A stretch of DNA of 64,000 nucleotides from Anisus vortex (lineage: Eukaryota; Mollusca; Gastropoda; Planorbidae): NCBI GenBank assembly GCA_949126835.1, contig OX421499.1:9441026-9505025 (forward strand), read 5' to 3'. The stretch's first letter is position 1. Every line of letters begins with the position of its first letter. The position numbers were made by a program, and so were the translations under genes. The notes beneath the pieces are model-generated. The model did not search any database. It saw only the letters and a list, made by a program, of their open reading frames with translations, and was not told the DNA's origin. Positions 34,463-46,852 of the stretch are shown here, piece by piece.

Positions 34463-34993
34463 ATAATTTATGGATTTACCATAGACTATAATAGGCCTAT
34501 ACATGGACCGCTTGCTTTAGTTTTTTTATGCTATTATCTTCTTTTTTTTGGTTGCAATTCCCGATTCTAAATAAAGTAGGCTAATTGTCATACATGTTCC
34601 GTTTTATTAAATCGCATGTTTTTCGATTTTAAATGAATACTTGTAGGACTTGTAGGCCTATTATTCCTATTATCATTGACTATTATAAGATGGAACGCCT
34701 GCTCTATTTTTAGAGCTTATATATATAAATGTTCTTTTTCCGTGCGCACACAACACTGATCTATAAATGTTTCCGTTCTGTAGGCTACAACTTTCGATTA
34801 TAATTTTTCATTGAGAAAATCATAGCGATTAAATAAAACGGAACTTGTATATCAATAACTTTATTTCCTGTATAGCAATTACTTTATTTATAATCGGGAA
34901 TTCCGAAAATCAGTGTTTCAAGTCATCATATAGCAGAAATACTAAAGCAAGCGGTCCATGTAGCCTATATTATAGTCTATGGAATTACCTTCG
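34463..34993. mobile_element. Foldback-like element with about 115-bp inverted arms
   Basis: Left arm 34463-34579 and right arm 34881-34993 are inverted copies, sharing CCATAGACTATAAT, ACATGGACCGCTTGCTTTAG and AATTCCCGATT plus AATAAAGTA blocks. The spacer contains a segment (TATAAGATGGAACGCCTGCT, then CTATTTTTAGAGCTTATAT) that recurs inverted at about 46390-46430. Confidence 0.75.
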
Positions 34994-35191
34994 TTGCCAT
35001 TTTTTTTTAAATTCCGGCCAAACTGCCAATTTTGTAATTTTTTTAAAACTCCTTTTTTTTTTAGTGCTGACTTAAAACTAAATAACAAAAACTTTTAAAT
35101 TTTAAATTTAACCTAGCCGGTGCTTAACTGGCATGGCCAGTGGCAAGGATTTTAAAATAGTTTAGGGTGAAATTGTGCACGTTGCTCAGAT

Positions 35192-35752
35192 CAGGGGTCG
35201 GCAACCTTTTGATACTAGTGTGCCAAAGTGGGATTTCTAGATCATTCAGCGATCATTCTAGATCATTCTAGATCATTCAGCGATCATTCTAGATCATTCA
35301 GCGATCATTCTAGATCATTCAGCGATCATTCTAGATCATTCAGCGATCATTCTAGATCATTCAGCGATCATTCTAGATCATTCAGCGATCATTCTAGATC
35401 ATTCAGCGATCATTCTAGATCATTCAGCGATCATTCTAGATCATTCAGCGATCATTCTAGATCATTCAGCGATCATTCTAGATCATTCAGCGATCATTCT
35501 AGATCATTCAGCGATCATTCTAGATCATTCAGCGATCATTCTAGATCATTCAGCGATCATTCTAGATCATTCAGCGATCATTCTAGATCATTCAGCGATC
35601 ATTCTAGATCATTCAGCGGGCCAACAGCGTAAAAGTCATCCTGCTTTAGCACTCCATTTCATGTACCTAGAAGAGACTTCAATTGCCATTTTGGGAGTGT
35701 TCCGCGTGCCATTGAATATCGCTCAGCGTGTCAAAGTAGGTTGCCGAATCTG
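35192..35752. mobile_element. hAT-type MITE with internal minisatellite
   Basis: Ends are CAGGGGTCGGCAACC and, inverted, CAGATTCGGCAACC, of hAT type. The flanking octamers GCTCAGAT and GTCTAGAT match at 5 of 8. The body (CCAACAGCGTAAAAGTCATC, then TTCCGCGTGCCATTGAA) is shared with the MITEs near 37.4, 41.6 and 56.9 kb. The centre is replaced by a 21-bp array. Confidence 0.8.
35236..35617. repeat. 21-bp minisatellite, about 18 copies, inside a MITE
   Basis: Head-to-tail GATCATTCTAGATCATTCAG plus C, almost perfect. It translates as SDHSRSF repeats, but this is not a gene. The unit matches the MITE's own TTCTAATTCATTCAGCG segment, as seen in the copy at 56878-57054. Confidence 0.97.
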
Positions 35753-35857
35753 GTCTAGATATCCTGCTATTTGCCGCTTCCTTCTTTATTTTGCAAACCC
35801 TGTCACTGTACCTTGCAATCCTTGCACAATCGACTACTCTGCTATCCTACCCTCCAG

Positions 35858-35979
35858 CACTGCAACCCTTGCCCCCAACATTACAACCCTTGCCCCCAAC
35901 ATTGCAACCCTTGCCCCCAACATTGCAACCCTTGCCCCCAACATTGCAACCCTTGCCCCCAACATTGCAACCCTTGCCA
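35858..35979. repeat. 21-bp minisatellite, six copies
   Basis: Unit CATTGCAACCCTTGCCCCCA plus A, six times, between the MITE and a SINE-B copy. Confidence 0.95.
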
Positions 35980-35987
35980 AACCATTT

Positions 35988-36168
35988 TGTCAACAAAACG
36001 TCCCGGGTTCTAGCCCTGATGCCCACCAATCCCTGCTTCCCTGCAGGAGTTTTGGGCCTAGTGGACGTATTAATCTTCTACCTAGAAAGAACGTCTGTAA
36101 ACGTATAAGTCAATCCTTGGCTCCTAAACATAGGCCAACGCCCTACATAGGCTGTAGCGCCTTATAGT
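35988..36168 (+). mobile_element. SINE-B copy
   Basis: Plus-strand copy: B-box-like GGGTTCTAGCCC, then CAGGAGTTTTGGGCCTAGTG, ATTAATCTTCTACCTAGAAA and GAACGTCTGTAAACGTATAA, matching the copies near 11.27 and 57.85 kb. Confidence 0.65.
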
Positions 36169-36734
36169 GATGGATGGATGCTTCTAAACCCCGTCAAACT
36201 TTGCAATCATTGTTCCCCGCCCCACCTTGCAATACTGACTACTCCACTAGATTCTATATGTAGTTAAAAGAAAAGGAATGTATCAGAAGTTTGTGCTGGG
36301 CTCTACATCCTTGCAAAAATGTTTCACTATTCAACCTGGAAAGACGTGAACAAATCCCACCAGTCCTCCTACGCTGCTCAATATAATGCACAAACCTGGT
36401 GTCAGAAATAATGTCGATGGAGGGAAAGGAAGTGTGGGTGGGGGGGGGGGCATTTGAAAGGTAGCAGCACGGGTAGCAGCTACTAGCTACGCGAGAAAAC
36501 AAAGTCGACGTGACCTGGAATATCCCTTACTGTGGAACATTAAACGTAAAAACCATTGTGCATACCACACACACTCACGGTTAATACTTAAAGGTTGGTA
36601 CGGCGCGAGAGTATGTTATATACACTGTAGAAACAACACACAGACAACAACACACATGCACACTGAATAGTTGAGGCCGTTATTGTTTCCGATTTCCTTA
36701 AATCAACGTAATACATCTGGACCTGCAAAAGGGA

Positions 36735-36958
36735 AAGTAAATCACCCCGTCGGACCGAAGTGATCCATAGGGCCGAGGTACTAGGGGATTGTGTGGCCAG
36801 CAAAATGGCCAGCTGCCTTTAATTTACCCCAACCAATGTCAGGTAGCCATCAGAGCTGGGTAGACTCATGTACACCCCATACAGACCCGGGAACAAATCC
36901 TAGCCTTCACCAAGATTCGAACCCAAGACCTTCGGTACGCCAGCCAAAAGCGCTTACT
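36735..36958 (-). mobile_element. SINE-A copy
   Basis: Minus-strand copy with B box GGTTCGAATCT, body and a TGATTTACTTTCCC tail remnant. A block near the 3' end (the GTTCACCAGTTTCTG part) is deleted. Confidence 0.7.
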
Positions 36959-37338
36959 AGTATGGAAAACTTAATAATAATAAAAAAAATGGGTCGGCCA
37001 AAAACAGTTTACATTTTGTTTGTTCTAGAGATGCCACTCCTACTAGATCCACTGGAAACATTTTTTTTGGGCTGAAGGCCACATGCATGTACATTGGACA
37101 CGGTGGTTTAGCTAACAGCGACAGAGTGCCTGGGTTGCCGAACTAAATGGTCTTATGGATCGAATGTAGGTTGAGCGTTTAAGTTTTTTTTGTTTATCCT
37201 TTGAGACTGAAGGGTGTCCCTACAGAATAGATATATTTATATTTGTTTCTGTTTCTCTGATAGGTAGAGCCTACAAGGCGATAGTTGGGGGAAAGTTATC
37301 CCCATTACACGACGCAAACTGGCGCTAAAGACCTAGTT

Positions 37339-37533
37339 CAGGGGTCGGCAACCTACGAAACGCGTTCCACATTTGGCACGCAGAGCGATTTTTACAGGCA
37401 CACGATAGACCAACAAAAAGGCAATTCTACGGGAAAAGTGAATGCCAGAGTAGGATGACTTTTAGGCTGTTGGTACACTGAATTAATTAGAAATCCTACT
37501 TTGGCTCACATTTCGAAAGGTTGCCCACCCATG
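37339..37533. mobile_element. hAT-type MITE
   Basis: Ends CAGGGGTCGGCAACCT and, inverted, CATGGGTGGGCAACCT. The flanking octamers ACCTAGTT (37331-37338) and ACCTGGGT (37534-37541) match at 6 of 8, consistent with an aged hAT duplication. Same family as the copy at 56878. Confidence 0.8.
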
Positions 37534-38209
37534 ACCTGGGTGATCTGAAGTGTTAGGTGCGGTGGCAAAGGCCGCAAAGCTATAATATCTAGGCCTATGT
37601 TAGTCATGAGACCTATATGTGAGGCTTTGTGCCATTTATTCCAACTGCCATTTACTAGTTTAGGCATACGTCTTATCTTTACCGAACTTGCCCACGGGAA
37701 AACGTGTTTTACGTCACACGAGTAATCATGTTTACGTGTGACGAAATAAATCACACATAGACAATCATACTTGCGGTCACACGTGACGCGCAGTCAGACA
37801 TGCGCATTACTTTAAGTTCTCTAATAAGGAATTTCCTGTCCGTAATTACTTCCGTTTAAGACTCACTTGCCAGTTGGACTTTAGAAAACAGAAAACGGGA
37901 AAGAGCTACTTAAACAAAATACTTTATTTTCATTTACATCTGGATTGTGTAAAAACAGAAAAAACACACACACACACACTTAAATGCTGCAGATAATATA
38001 TGTCAAGCTTATAATGCCAACTTAGCTTATTTTCTGCTATGTTTAAAGTTTAGTATTACCACTTTTTAAAAAAGGATTCCGGTAACAAAATAGCAAAAAA
38101 ATAAAATAATTAAAAAATACCTTAGGCCCTAGATCCATTAATTTTAATGGTACCCGCTAGACCCCGAAAAAGATAAATTACTCTCTTTTACAAGAAATGA
38201 GTGGGTTGA

Positions 38210-38290
38210 CAATTACGCTGTTGGCGCGCTGAATGAATTAGAAATTCTACTTTGGCACACCATTATTAAAAGGATCTTGACACATGATTG
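38210..38290. mobile_element. hAT MITE fragment
   Basis: Contains GCTGTTGGCGCGCTGAATGA and TTCTACTTTGGCACACCATT, the internal-to-right-end part of the same MITE family. The left end is missing. Confidence 0.6.
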
Positions 38291-38471
38291 GGCAAGTTCT
38301 TGTAAACAAAACACTTTAATTACTTTGTGACTTGCTTATAAATATTCACAATGTAATTTAATTCCTTTCAAAAATATTTGTAAAAAAAAAAACAATAATA
38401 AATACTTATGCTTGTTAATTAATAATTCTAATAACAGGAAATAGAAAGTATACTGATAAGTAAAACTAATA

Positions 38472-38821
38472 GAGCGTTTGCAATGGGCGGAGCTTAAGTT
38501 TTTTAGTGACGTCATTTGTAAATAGAAGCCACTTGAGGAACAAATATGGCGAATGTTTTTTATCATGCCAAATTCACATATTTATGAATATTGGCTATCC
38601 TACTAAAAAATAAGGAGGTAAATAGTAGTAGATCATCTTCTATGATCTATGTTTATGATAATAGGCCTAAAACAGCTTAAATCTAAGTAAGACGTAAAAC
38701 ACAAAACATTAAAAAAAAAGCTCGAGCCTATATGAAACTTTATTAATACAGCGGCCATTGTACACCACTAAACAAAGTAAACAAAAATCACGTGCTTTTT
38801 GTCACGTGATTGCAAACGCCC
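38472..38821. mobile_element. TA-flanked MITE (Tc1/mariner-like), copy 1
   Basis: Terminal inverted repeats GAGCGTTTGCAAT and, inverted, GGGCGTTTGCAAT, flanked by TA on both sides (38470-38471 and 38822-38823). The right subterminal region has two CACGTGAT or ATCACGTG motifs. Shares both ends and internal blocks with the copy at 47089-47647. No transposase frame. Confidence 0.85.
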
Positions 38822-39590
38822 TATACGTCAAAGCAATTATTCATCAATTCGTAGAGGGGACAAGAAAGATAGAGATTTATACAAGCATGACAAATGCGTT
38901 TAGACTATATATAGAATAGTTCCTTACAAGACATGTAGCCCACTATCTATAATATATGCATGTTTGGTTTTGCAGTGCATTAAATAGCATTATACAATGT
39001 TTTGGAGCTACATACCAACAGAATTTTTAACACTGACCTAAAATATTTACTTTGTTTTCAATAGACTTCCTCTTATAACATAAATACCAAACAAGATAAC
39101 AAGGGTCATTTTGCATTTCCAGAACATAACCTACAAAAATGTATTCATTCTTACGAATATTTGTTTACACTAGTGAATTTCACAAATTAATACTTTTAAA
39201 TTATATAATCTTTACACAATTTAGTAAAACCATATGTTATTGTTCAACTAATGTATTAGAATTTCTAACTTTTATATTAAAGGTGCATGCGTCCCGACAT
39301 TGGCCACAATCCACTTTAAGAATATTCTTATGCCCGTGCGAAGTGCGCACTTCTATTCCGGGATAGCTATCACAACATGACACCGTAAGAATGTCTAACA
39401 CACCTTTAGCACTTGATTCGCACTCCGGTGACATAGCTATACAGTTCTACCAGACGATTTAACTCTAGTTTCTTAAAAGTTCATTTTTCGTTCGAGCCTA
39501 CCCTTCACACCCCGCCTTTCCCATCTTTTAAGATCAGCAACACAATGTTATTGATCACATACTTGTTTATGTAACAGATGCGTAGAGCTA

Positions 39591-39694
39591 CAGCGGGCAC
39601 ACCACGTCGTATCGACAAAAAAAAAACGTGATAACTACGAAATCATGTGGAACGCACGTTTTTTCCCCGTCGATACGACGTGGTGTGCCCGCTG
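39591..39694. mobile_element. 104-bp hairpin MITE with perfect 26-bp inverted repeats
   Basis: Arms 39591-39616 and 39669-39694 are perfectly inverted (starting CAGCGGGCACACCACG) around a 52-bp centre that is itself partly self-complementary (AAAACGTG / CACGTTTT). Flanks AGCTA and AGGCA do not give a clear target duplication, so the superfamily is unknown. Confidence 0.85.
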
Positions 39695-41516
39695 AGGCAG
39701 AAGTCTGGATCATGGACATATTTTGAATACTCAAACAGTGCACATGTTAAATTTAAATAATTAAATATAATACTTTCTATTGTCCAAGGTCTGCCTTTTG
39801 AATATTTATAATTTTAATAGAAAAGCAACAGTGAATTGACTCTGGGAAATACTTGGCTTAAGTTAACAAACCACATTATTACTTAAGACTTACTTATCCC
39901 AATGCTCACTATATACTATGAATAATTCGGTCAAAAAATATTTGGCGTTTTTGTTCTCGATTCAACTAGAAAACTGTTATTTTTTCCTTCAATTTTTTTT
40001 TTTTTGGAACGTAGCCAAAGTTGGCAACACATCCCCATTCCCTTCTTTCCCTCCCATCAATTGAGTTATTTTTACTATATTTGAAGTTGGACAATAACGC
40101 GCTCTGTGAATTGTGAATAGCTTCCCCTTTTTGTAGCAGGCGTCATCGCGAGATGTCGTGAAAACAAATATTGTGTTCAACTGTGTAGGCCTACATGCTA
40201 AAGTTAAAAGTAGAGCTAAGTGATAGACTCTTCTCCCAAACCAGGGATCTGACTGGGTCATTACAGAGTGTGTCTTGTTGTTAATGATGATTTTTGCAAT
40301 GGGGTCGCTGTTAAACTCGCCAGTGTTACTTTACCGTAACATAAAAGACGGACATCATAAAAGGAAGATATAAAAAAAAAAAAAACACCCATTCTATTAT
40401 TACTACAATTTGAACATTCGAATAAATAACCAACCATCTGTCAATGGACCTCTCCTCCCACAAGCACCATGTGGCCCATAATCTTCTAAGTCTTCAATAT
40501 TTCCACATCACCGACAACCAGTTTAGAGAATCTTCAGTCGGGCAATCAATGTGCTCATCTGTAACTCAATGGTTATATACAAAGAAATTGTGTCTGTAAC
40601 ATATAATATGAGATAATGCCACACACGTTCTTCAGAGAAGATTTGTACGTCCTACGCTTACCCGCGGTATAAGACTATGGAATTGCTTTTAGATCAATTC
40701 TTCATTTTCCTGACTAGTTCAGGCAACCCATTCTATGTCCCGAATGTTACCCGTGAAGTTAAGTAGCTTATTAGCTAATTATGAATTATAATAATGAATT
40801 GTGTATACAATAAGATTTGTTTTTTAAATAGGGTCTACCCTATGTCTTTTGGTTATTACAAAGCAATTTACTAGTGTATGTATTAATGTAAATTTAATTG
40901 TCAAGATAATCCTAGCTTTGTTATGTTTAACAGAAAGAAGCATTTACCCAAACTAACTTAAATATAGAACGTTACTTTATTATCTTATCAGTCATATATT
41001 TTGGTGACATGGATTCCGCATCATTAAGTGTTGACGCTAATAATTTTTTTTAATTACTTAAGAACCGGCCAGCGGTCATCCCTATTAGGGTTTACGGTAC
41101 TATACATCTTCAGAGTGCACTATCCTTGGACCGTTTTATTTTTAAACAAAATGCATTTTAATGGCTCAATAGTATTCAAGCATCTTTGTTCATCTCTTAC
41201 AAATTAAACTTAAAACAGCTAAAAAAATAATTATAGACTACATAGACAGGCCTAAATATATCCTATGCACACGTGTCTATATGTGTTAGTGCTTTCTGGT
41301 GAACAGAGACAAACATGTAGAGATATTTCTGGTATTGTTCAAATAAGTTCAGTGTTTTTTCCAAGAAATTAACCAAACTACACTTTCGCAGTATAATTAC
41401 AACCAATTACACAGCTTTCCGTTTTTCAATGGTTCTGTAAGTACCGTAATTAATAGACACAGAATGCCAAAAGTCTACATCTAACAACAAGAACACAATA
41501 TTTTCTCGTTCCAGAT

Positions 41517-41715
41517 CAGGGATCAGCAACCCATGGCACCCCTGTCAAACTTGGCACGCAGACCGGTTTTCAACGGCACGCGAAAGACCACGAAAAATGG
41601 CATTTCAAGTCTCCTCTACATGGAAAGCGCATGGTGACTTTTAGACTGCTGGCACGCTGAATGATTTAGAAGTGATACTTTGGCCACACTATTATAGAAA
41701 AGGTTGCGACCCCTC
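41517..41715. mobile_element. hAT-type MITE
   Basis: Left end CAGGGATCAGCAACCC, right end (inverted) GAGGGGTCGCAACC. It shares TTGGCACGCAGACCGGTTTT and the GCTGGCACGCTGAATGAT block with the copies near 37.4 and 56.9 kb. No clear target duplication. Confidence 0.7.
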
Positions 41716-41737
41716 CTAGTCTTAGATTACTGTACAT

Positions 41738-41891
41738 CAAGGGTGTCCAAGAGGCGGCTCGCGGGCCACTAAACGGCCTTTTTTTAAAATCCATTGTATG
41801 ATTATTGTAAATACATTTTCAGGCATTGTGGCCCATCTTGTTGTACAAATATCTTATGCGGCCCAGAGACAAAAAATGTTGCACACCCCTG
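41738..41891. mobile_element. Second hAT-type MITE family
   Basis: Ends CAAGGGTGTCCAA and, inverted, CAGGGGTGTGCAA. Flanking octamers CTGTACAT and CTCTAGAT match at 6 of 8. The interior (GCGGGCCACTAAACGGCC, GGCCCAGAGAC) is unlike the neighbouring MITE, 22 bp away. Confidence 0.75.
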
Positions 41892-43629
41892 CTCTAGATT
41901 GAAGTTTTTTTTTTAAATCCTGTATTACACCACTAAGACATCCGAGTGGAAAACCGGTTTGATCAGTGGATAGGTAATTTATGCATAAAAATGTTTATAA
42001 CCAAACCGCGAAAAAATATATAGACTATTTTAGAGTTCTTTTGTTTTAAGAGATAATGAAGTATGTGTTTACGAATGTACAACTTAATATAAAGGGATTG
42101 TATGAGCATCACAATGCTCGATCACTTTAAAATTAATTGAAATAATAAATGTTCGTGTTTTTTATGAAATGAGAAATACATATACAAACAGTATGAGACA
42201 TTGGTATAATAAAGGTAAACAAAAAAGTCAACAGAACGTTATGAAACATTTGAAGCCCAGAAATGATTGAATTTGGACATTCAAATTTTACTGTAGTATC
42301 AATGTTTTTGATGGAACTTTCTTAACTATATACATGTAGTCTACTTTTGTTTGCTGTAAAGCGAAACTAAAAACCTTATGCGCTTAGGAATGTGGAGCGA
42401 AACAAAAAAATGCTTTTGGCTAATATTGACACAGGTCATGCACAGTTTGTCTCTCCCTGTTGCCGTAAGATGACCGACGATTGCAGTTTGTCCTCTCTGC
42501 CCCCCCCCCCTCCACAAACTTTCTCCTCTCCCTCACAGCCACAGAAACGCACACGTTAATATGGTTGATTTAGGTTTCGGTCACAAAGTTTCATTGACCT
42601 GGTCAACACAGCTTAGACTGAGTTCCTTGACAAGCAATTCCATTCTTGTCAGTTGTCAATATTAACGGACTATTTAAAAACACTTTCTATATATATATTT
42701 TTTTTACTCAAACAAACCTAAGAGGATATGGAAATTAGAAAATACGAACTTCTTCCCCCCCCCCCCCCCCGCCCCTTAGGAAATTAAAAATAAAAACTGT
42801 AAAAAAACTCAACAACATATTTCTAAGTTTAAAATAATGTAATAATATTCTGGGTGCTATATCCCAGACAAAATACACACAAAACAACAACCTAGCCTAA
42901 AGTTGAAAAACATTAGTGGCAACCATATCTGTAACGTAACTAAAACACTTTTTTTGTAGGCCCCCTACTCAATGCATTTTTGTCTCCCTTCTATTTAAAC
43001 TCACAATTTTCAATTTATTTTTGAACAAATTTATCCAGACAAAGCAAATCTAACATTTTGGGCGTTGATGTGTTCAACAGTCATGCATTTGTCTGCTTTG
43101 TCTGGTTCGGTGAAAGTATGGAGAAAATTGAAACAGCCAAGGGAGTTTCCCCTGTTCTAGTTCTAATAAACACGCGCAATTAGTTTTACGGGCAGGATTT
43201 TTAAGTAGGTCATAACTATACGTCATACTGCGAGATGCCACGTTGGGAGAGTTCTGTCTCAGTGCGCCTCAGTACCTATTGGCCTAATACGTTACAGTGT
43301 AAAAAGGCTATTGTATTCGAATGTTTTCCTTAATACGTATTCGTTTTATTTATTATACAACATAATACTATTACGTTGTTTTCTAATAGTTGTTTTCCGA
43401 GAGTGCTCGCAAACTGTAAGTCGCACTGTCAGTTTGAGCTATTCAATTTCACTGGTTCGATAAGGAAGATGGGGGGTGGGGGGTAATTTTTACTATTTTG
43501 TAACAGTAAGTGTATTCGAAAGTTTAACTGACTCACTTTCCCTCATCCTATCGACACCAAACTTGCCACATAGACTTGTTGCCGATTACAAACTCCATTC
43601 TATCAGCCCCACATTCATCCATCGTGCCC

Positions 43630-44640
43630 CGTATTGTACCTAAGTACTATGTGACTAATGTACTATGTAGGCCTACTATGTACCATGTACTATGGGACTA
43701 TGTACTATGTACCTATGTACTATGTGACTATGTACCTATGTACTATGTACTATGTGACTAATGTACTATGTGACTAATGTACTATGTGACTAATGTACTA
43801 TGTAGGCCTACTATGTACCATGTACTATGTGACTATGTACTATGTACCTATGTACTATGTGACTATGTACCTATGTACTATGTACTATGTGACTAATGTA
43901 CTATGTAGGCCTACTATGTACCATGTACTATGTACTATGCACCATGTACTATGTGACTATGTACTATGTACTATGTACCTATGTACTATGTACTATGTAC
44001 TATGTACTATGTACTATGTGACTATGTACCTATGTACTATGTGACTATGTACCTATGTACCTATGTACTATGTGACTATGTACTATGTACTATGTAGGCC
44101 TACCTATGTACCTATGTACCTCACAAGCCATATGTACCTATGTACCTATGTACTATGTACCTATAAAGAATGAACTATGTACTATGTACTATGTACCTAT
44201 GTACTATGTACTATGTACTATGTGACTATGTACTATGTACTATGTACTATGTGACTATGTACCTATGTACTATGTGACTATGTGACTATGTACTATGTAC
44301 TATGTGACTATGTACTTATGTACTATGTACCTATGTACTGTGACTATGTACTTATGTACTATGTACTATGTACCTATGTACTATGTACTATGTACCTATG
44401 TACTATGTACTATGTACTATGTGACTATGTACTATGTACTATGTACTATGTGACTATGTACCTATGTACTATGTGACTATGTGACTATGTACTATGTACT
44501 ATGTGACTATGTACTTATGTACTATGTACCTATGTACTGTGACTATGTACTTATGTACTATGTACTATGTACTATGCACTATGCACTATGCGACTATGTA
44601 CTTATGTACTATGTACCTATGTACTGTGACTATGTGACTA
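43630..44640. repeat. About 1-kb degenerate TACTATG satellite
   Basis: Mixed 7-8 bp units TATGTAC, TATGTGAC and TATGTACC, arranged in longer higher-order blocks. Several copies of TAGGCCTAC occur inside. The Tyr-rich frames through it are artefacts of the repeat. Confidence 0.97.
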
Positions 44641-44919
44641 ACAAATATATTTTTCGTTCTTTATTGTTCCCAAATGTCTAGCCAATCCACCTTGGGTTAC
44701 TCCAGACAAAATAGAGTTTTATATCTTTTGAGAAAAAAAACACAGCCATCTACTAACTTTTTTTCACACAACTGCTACAAATAAAACAACACAATAAACT
44801 TTCACAAAAGGCTTGATCTATATCATTACAACTATAAACACATATACGGTTATAATGAATTTAAACGTAACGCCTGTAGGGCCTATCTATTACGAAGAAA
44901 CATTTAGCATTAACATCCC

Positions 44920-45220
44920 CAGTGGCGTATTTAGGCATGTTCCACGTGTTCCAATGGAACAGGGGTCCCCACACAAAAGCCCCTCCCCCCCCCCAACATC
45001 CCAAAAAAAAGATTTTTTTTGTGACATCCCCATTCTTTCATTGAAAATGTAAAATAAAATTCATTTATTCCCCTACAATTTTAAGCGCTACAGTCCAACC
45101 AAGCTAAGCTCAACATACAATCTATGATTTTATAGCATTTAAAATGAATTAACGGCACTTTTCTGCGGTATGTGGAAGGCAGGAGTGAGGCCACGAGGGG
45201 TCCGCACATAAATTAGGGAA
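44920..45220. mobile_element. hAT-like element, truncated copy
   Basis: Begins CAGTGGCGTATTTAG, like the complete copy at 56701-57218, and shares GTTCCA(A)TGGAACA, GGAAGGCAGG and GAGGCCA(C/T)GA blocks. It breaks off at 45220 against the old LTR fragment. Confidence 0.65.
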
Positions 45221-45654
45221 CAGACCCTTCATCAGTCTTACAAATTTATATTTGTCCACTCTGCCTTTGGAATCTAGCGCTTGGCGTGGAGGGAATATAC
45301 CAAGGTCACAACCAAGCTGCTAAACTAACTGGCTTGCAGTTGCAGCACACGAACATACGACGATAGATATATAATATGTATATCAACACATGTCTGAAGA
45401 AGTGGTTATATGTGCAACAGAAGTATTTATTACTAGAAGATGTATTTATATATGGTTGAACTTGAAGAATCCAGTAAAAATCTAAGCGATGCTATAAGGT
45501 AATGTCATACACAATGTTATCAATTGGTAAATATACTAGAAAAACTTTACACAACTGCACAGCTAACAATAATAATACTTCTGTATCTCGGAGTAAAAAA
45601 CGTTTCTGTTCCACAGAATAAGCTCAACTGACTAAATCTGGGAAGCTGGGGACA
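45221..45654 (-). mobile_element. Diverged solo LTR fragment related to the Gypsy element
   Basis: Inverted and diverged match to about 22042-22492 of the intact LTR. Shared blocks on the minus strand include TTCCCAGATTTAGTCAGTTG, TCTGTGGAACAGAAACGT and GCCAAGCGCTAGATTCCAAA. Both LTR ends are missing, so it is an old partial relic. Confidence 0.8.
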
Positions 45655-45916
45655 TTATACACACGCGGGCACAGGGCCCTCACAAGCCTATGTAGCGCCC
45701 CAGGGCAAAAGTTTTAGCGCCGCCCCCTTGCATACTGTAACTGCTTTGTTTAGAGTTTAGTGCATAGGTTCTCAACCTTTTTCGGCTCTTAGCCCCCTTT
45801 TTCAAATTTTTATCTCTCACCCCCCCCCCCCCCCCCCCAAATCCGAAGTTGAACTAATGAGTCAAATTTGCCGCATACAATTTGTATAGGCCGACTAGAT
45901 TTGTATGCAATTTTAT

Positions 45917-46000
45917 CATACTAAAAAGAGCTGAACTATCCTAAAAAGAGCTGAACTATCCTAAAATGAGCTGAACTATCCTAAAAGCCTAAAAGGAGCT
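45917..46000. repeat. 20-bp tandem repeat, four copies
   Basis: Unit CTAAAAAGAGCTGAACTATC with small changes in the third and fourth copies. Confidence 0.85.
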
Positions 46001-46852
46001 GAAATGAATATATTTGTTTAATTGTTGTTTAATAAATAATAATACAAAATATCTGCAAAAGAGGTTTTGAAAATAAATCAATTTTAAAGTGAAGATTGTT
46101 CCTGGTATGTTGCTAGTAGTTCGACTACGTGTGGAAATGCAATAAAAAAATTGTTGCCAAAACCAAAAGATCTAGAGAAATTGATGGATGTCCTTTTGCA
46201 ACCAAAAGTCGTGATTATAGCCCATTTCTGCATTCAATTATTATTCTTTTTTTGTTATGTATTCAATCAATTCTTCTTGCAGTTGTAAAGGTAGGGCTGA
46301 TTTTAATACAGCGGAAACGTTTAAGAAACAAGGAGGAGCGTAGAAGTAATTTAAGACAGCCTTATTGGTTACGCACGGAAAAAAATTACATATAAGCTCT
46401 AAAAATAGAGCAAGCGGTCCATCTTATAGTCTATGGCCTATGGCGACTGGCCAATGGTAATTCACTTTTCTTCACGAAGATACCGGTACACATTTCCGTT
46501 TTAAACAATAAGGGGGGAAAATCACTGATCTATAAAATGCCAATAAGATTAAGATAGATTCCCTCTAGGAAGGCGATGCACGCGTTAAAAAGGGAAAACC
46601 CGTAGTTGAACTGAACATTAGCAAAGGGCTGTTAACTCTGGGCATGAATTAATTTTACACTGGAGTCACTGAGGCTACACTGGGTAAAAGAGTTAATTGC
46701 TCTTGACAAAACAAAAGTACTGCTGCAAGTTGCTGCTAAGGCAATTATGCCGTTATAAAACAGAGCTATTCAATTTTTAATCACCATACACTAGCTTACA
46801 ACATTTTGGTTTATCATAAGGCGTCGTACAAAAATCACGTCAGAAGTAATGT

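Noticed and set aside
35228..35632. Open frame of SDHSRSF repeats
   Set aside because: It is the 21-bp minisatellite read in one frame; unit length divisible by three keeps it open.
43576..44681. Tyr-rich open frames
   Set aside because: Translation of the TACTATG satellite.
45760..45900. Another hAT end (TAGGTTCTCAACCTTTTTCG)
   Set aside because: Only one end is visible; no matching right end found.
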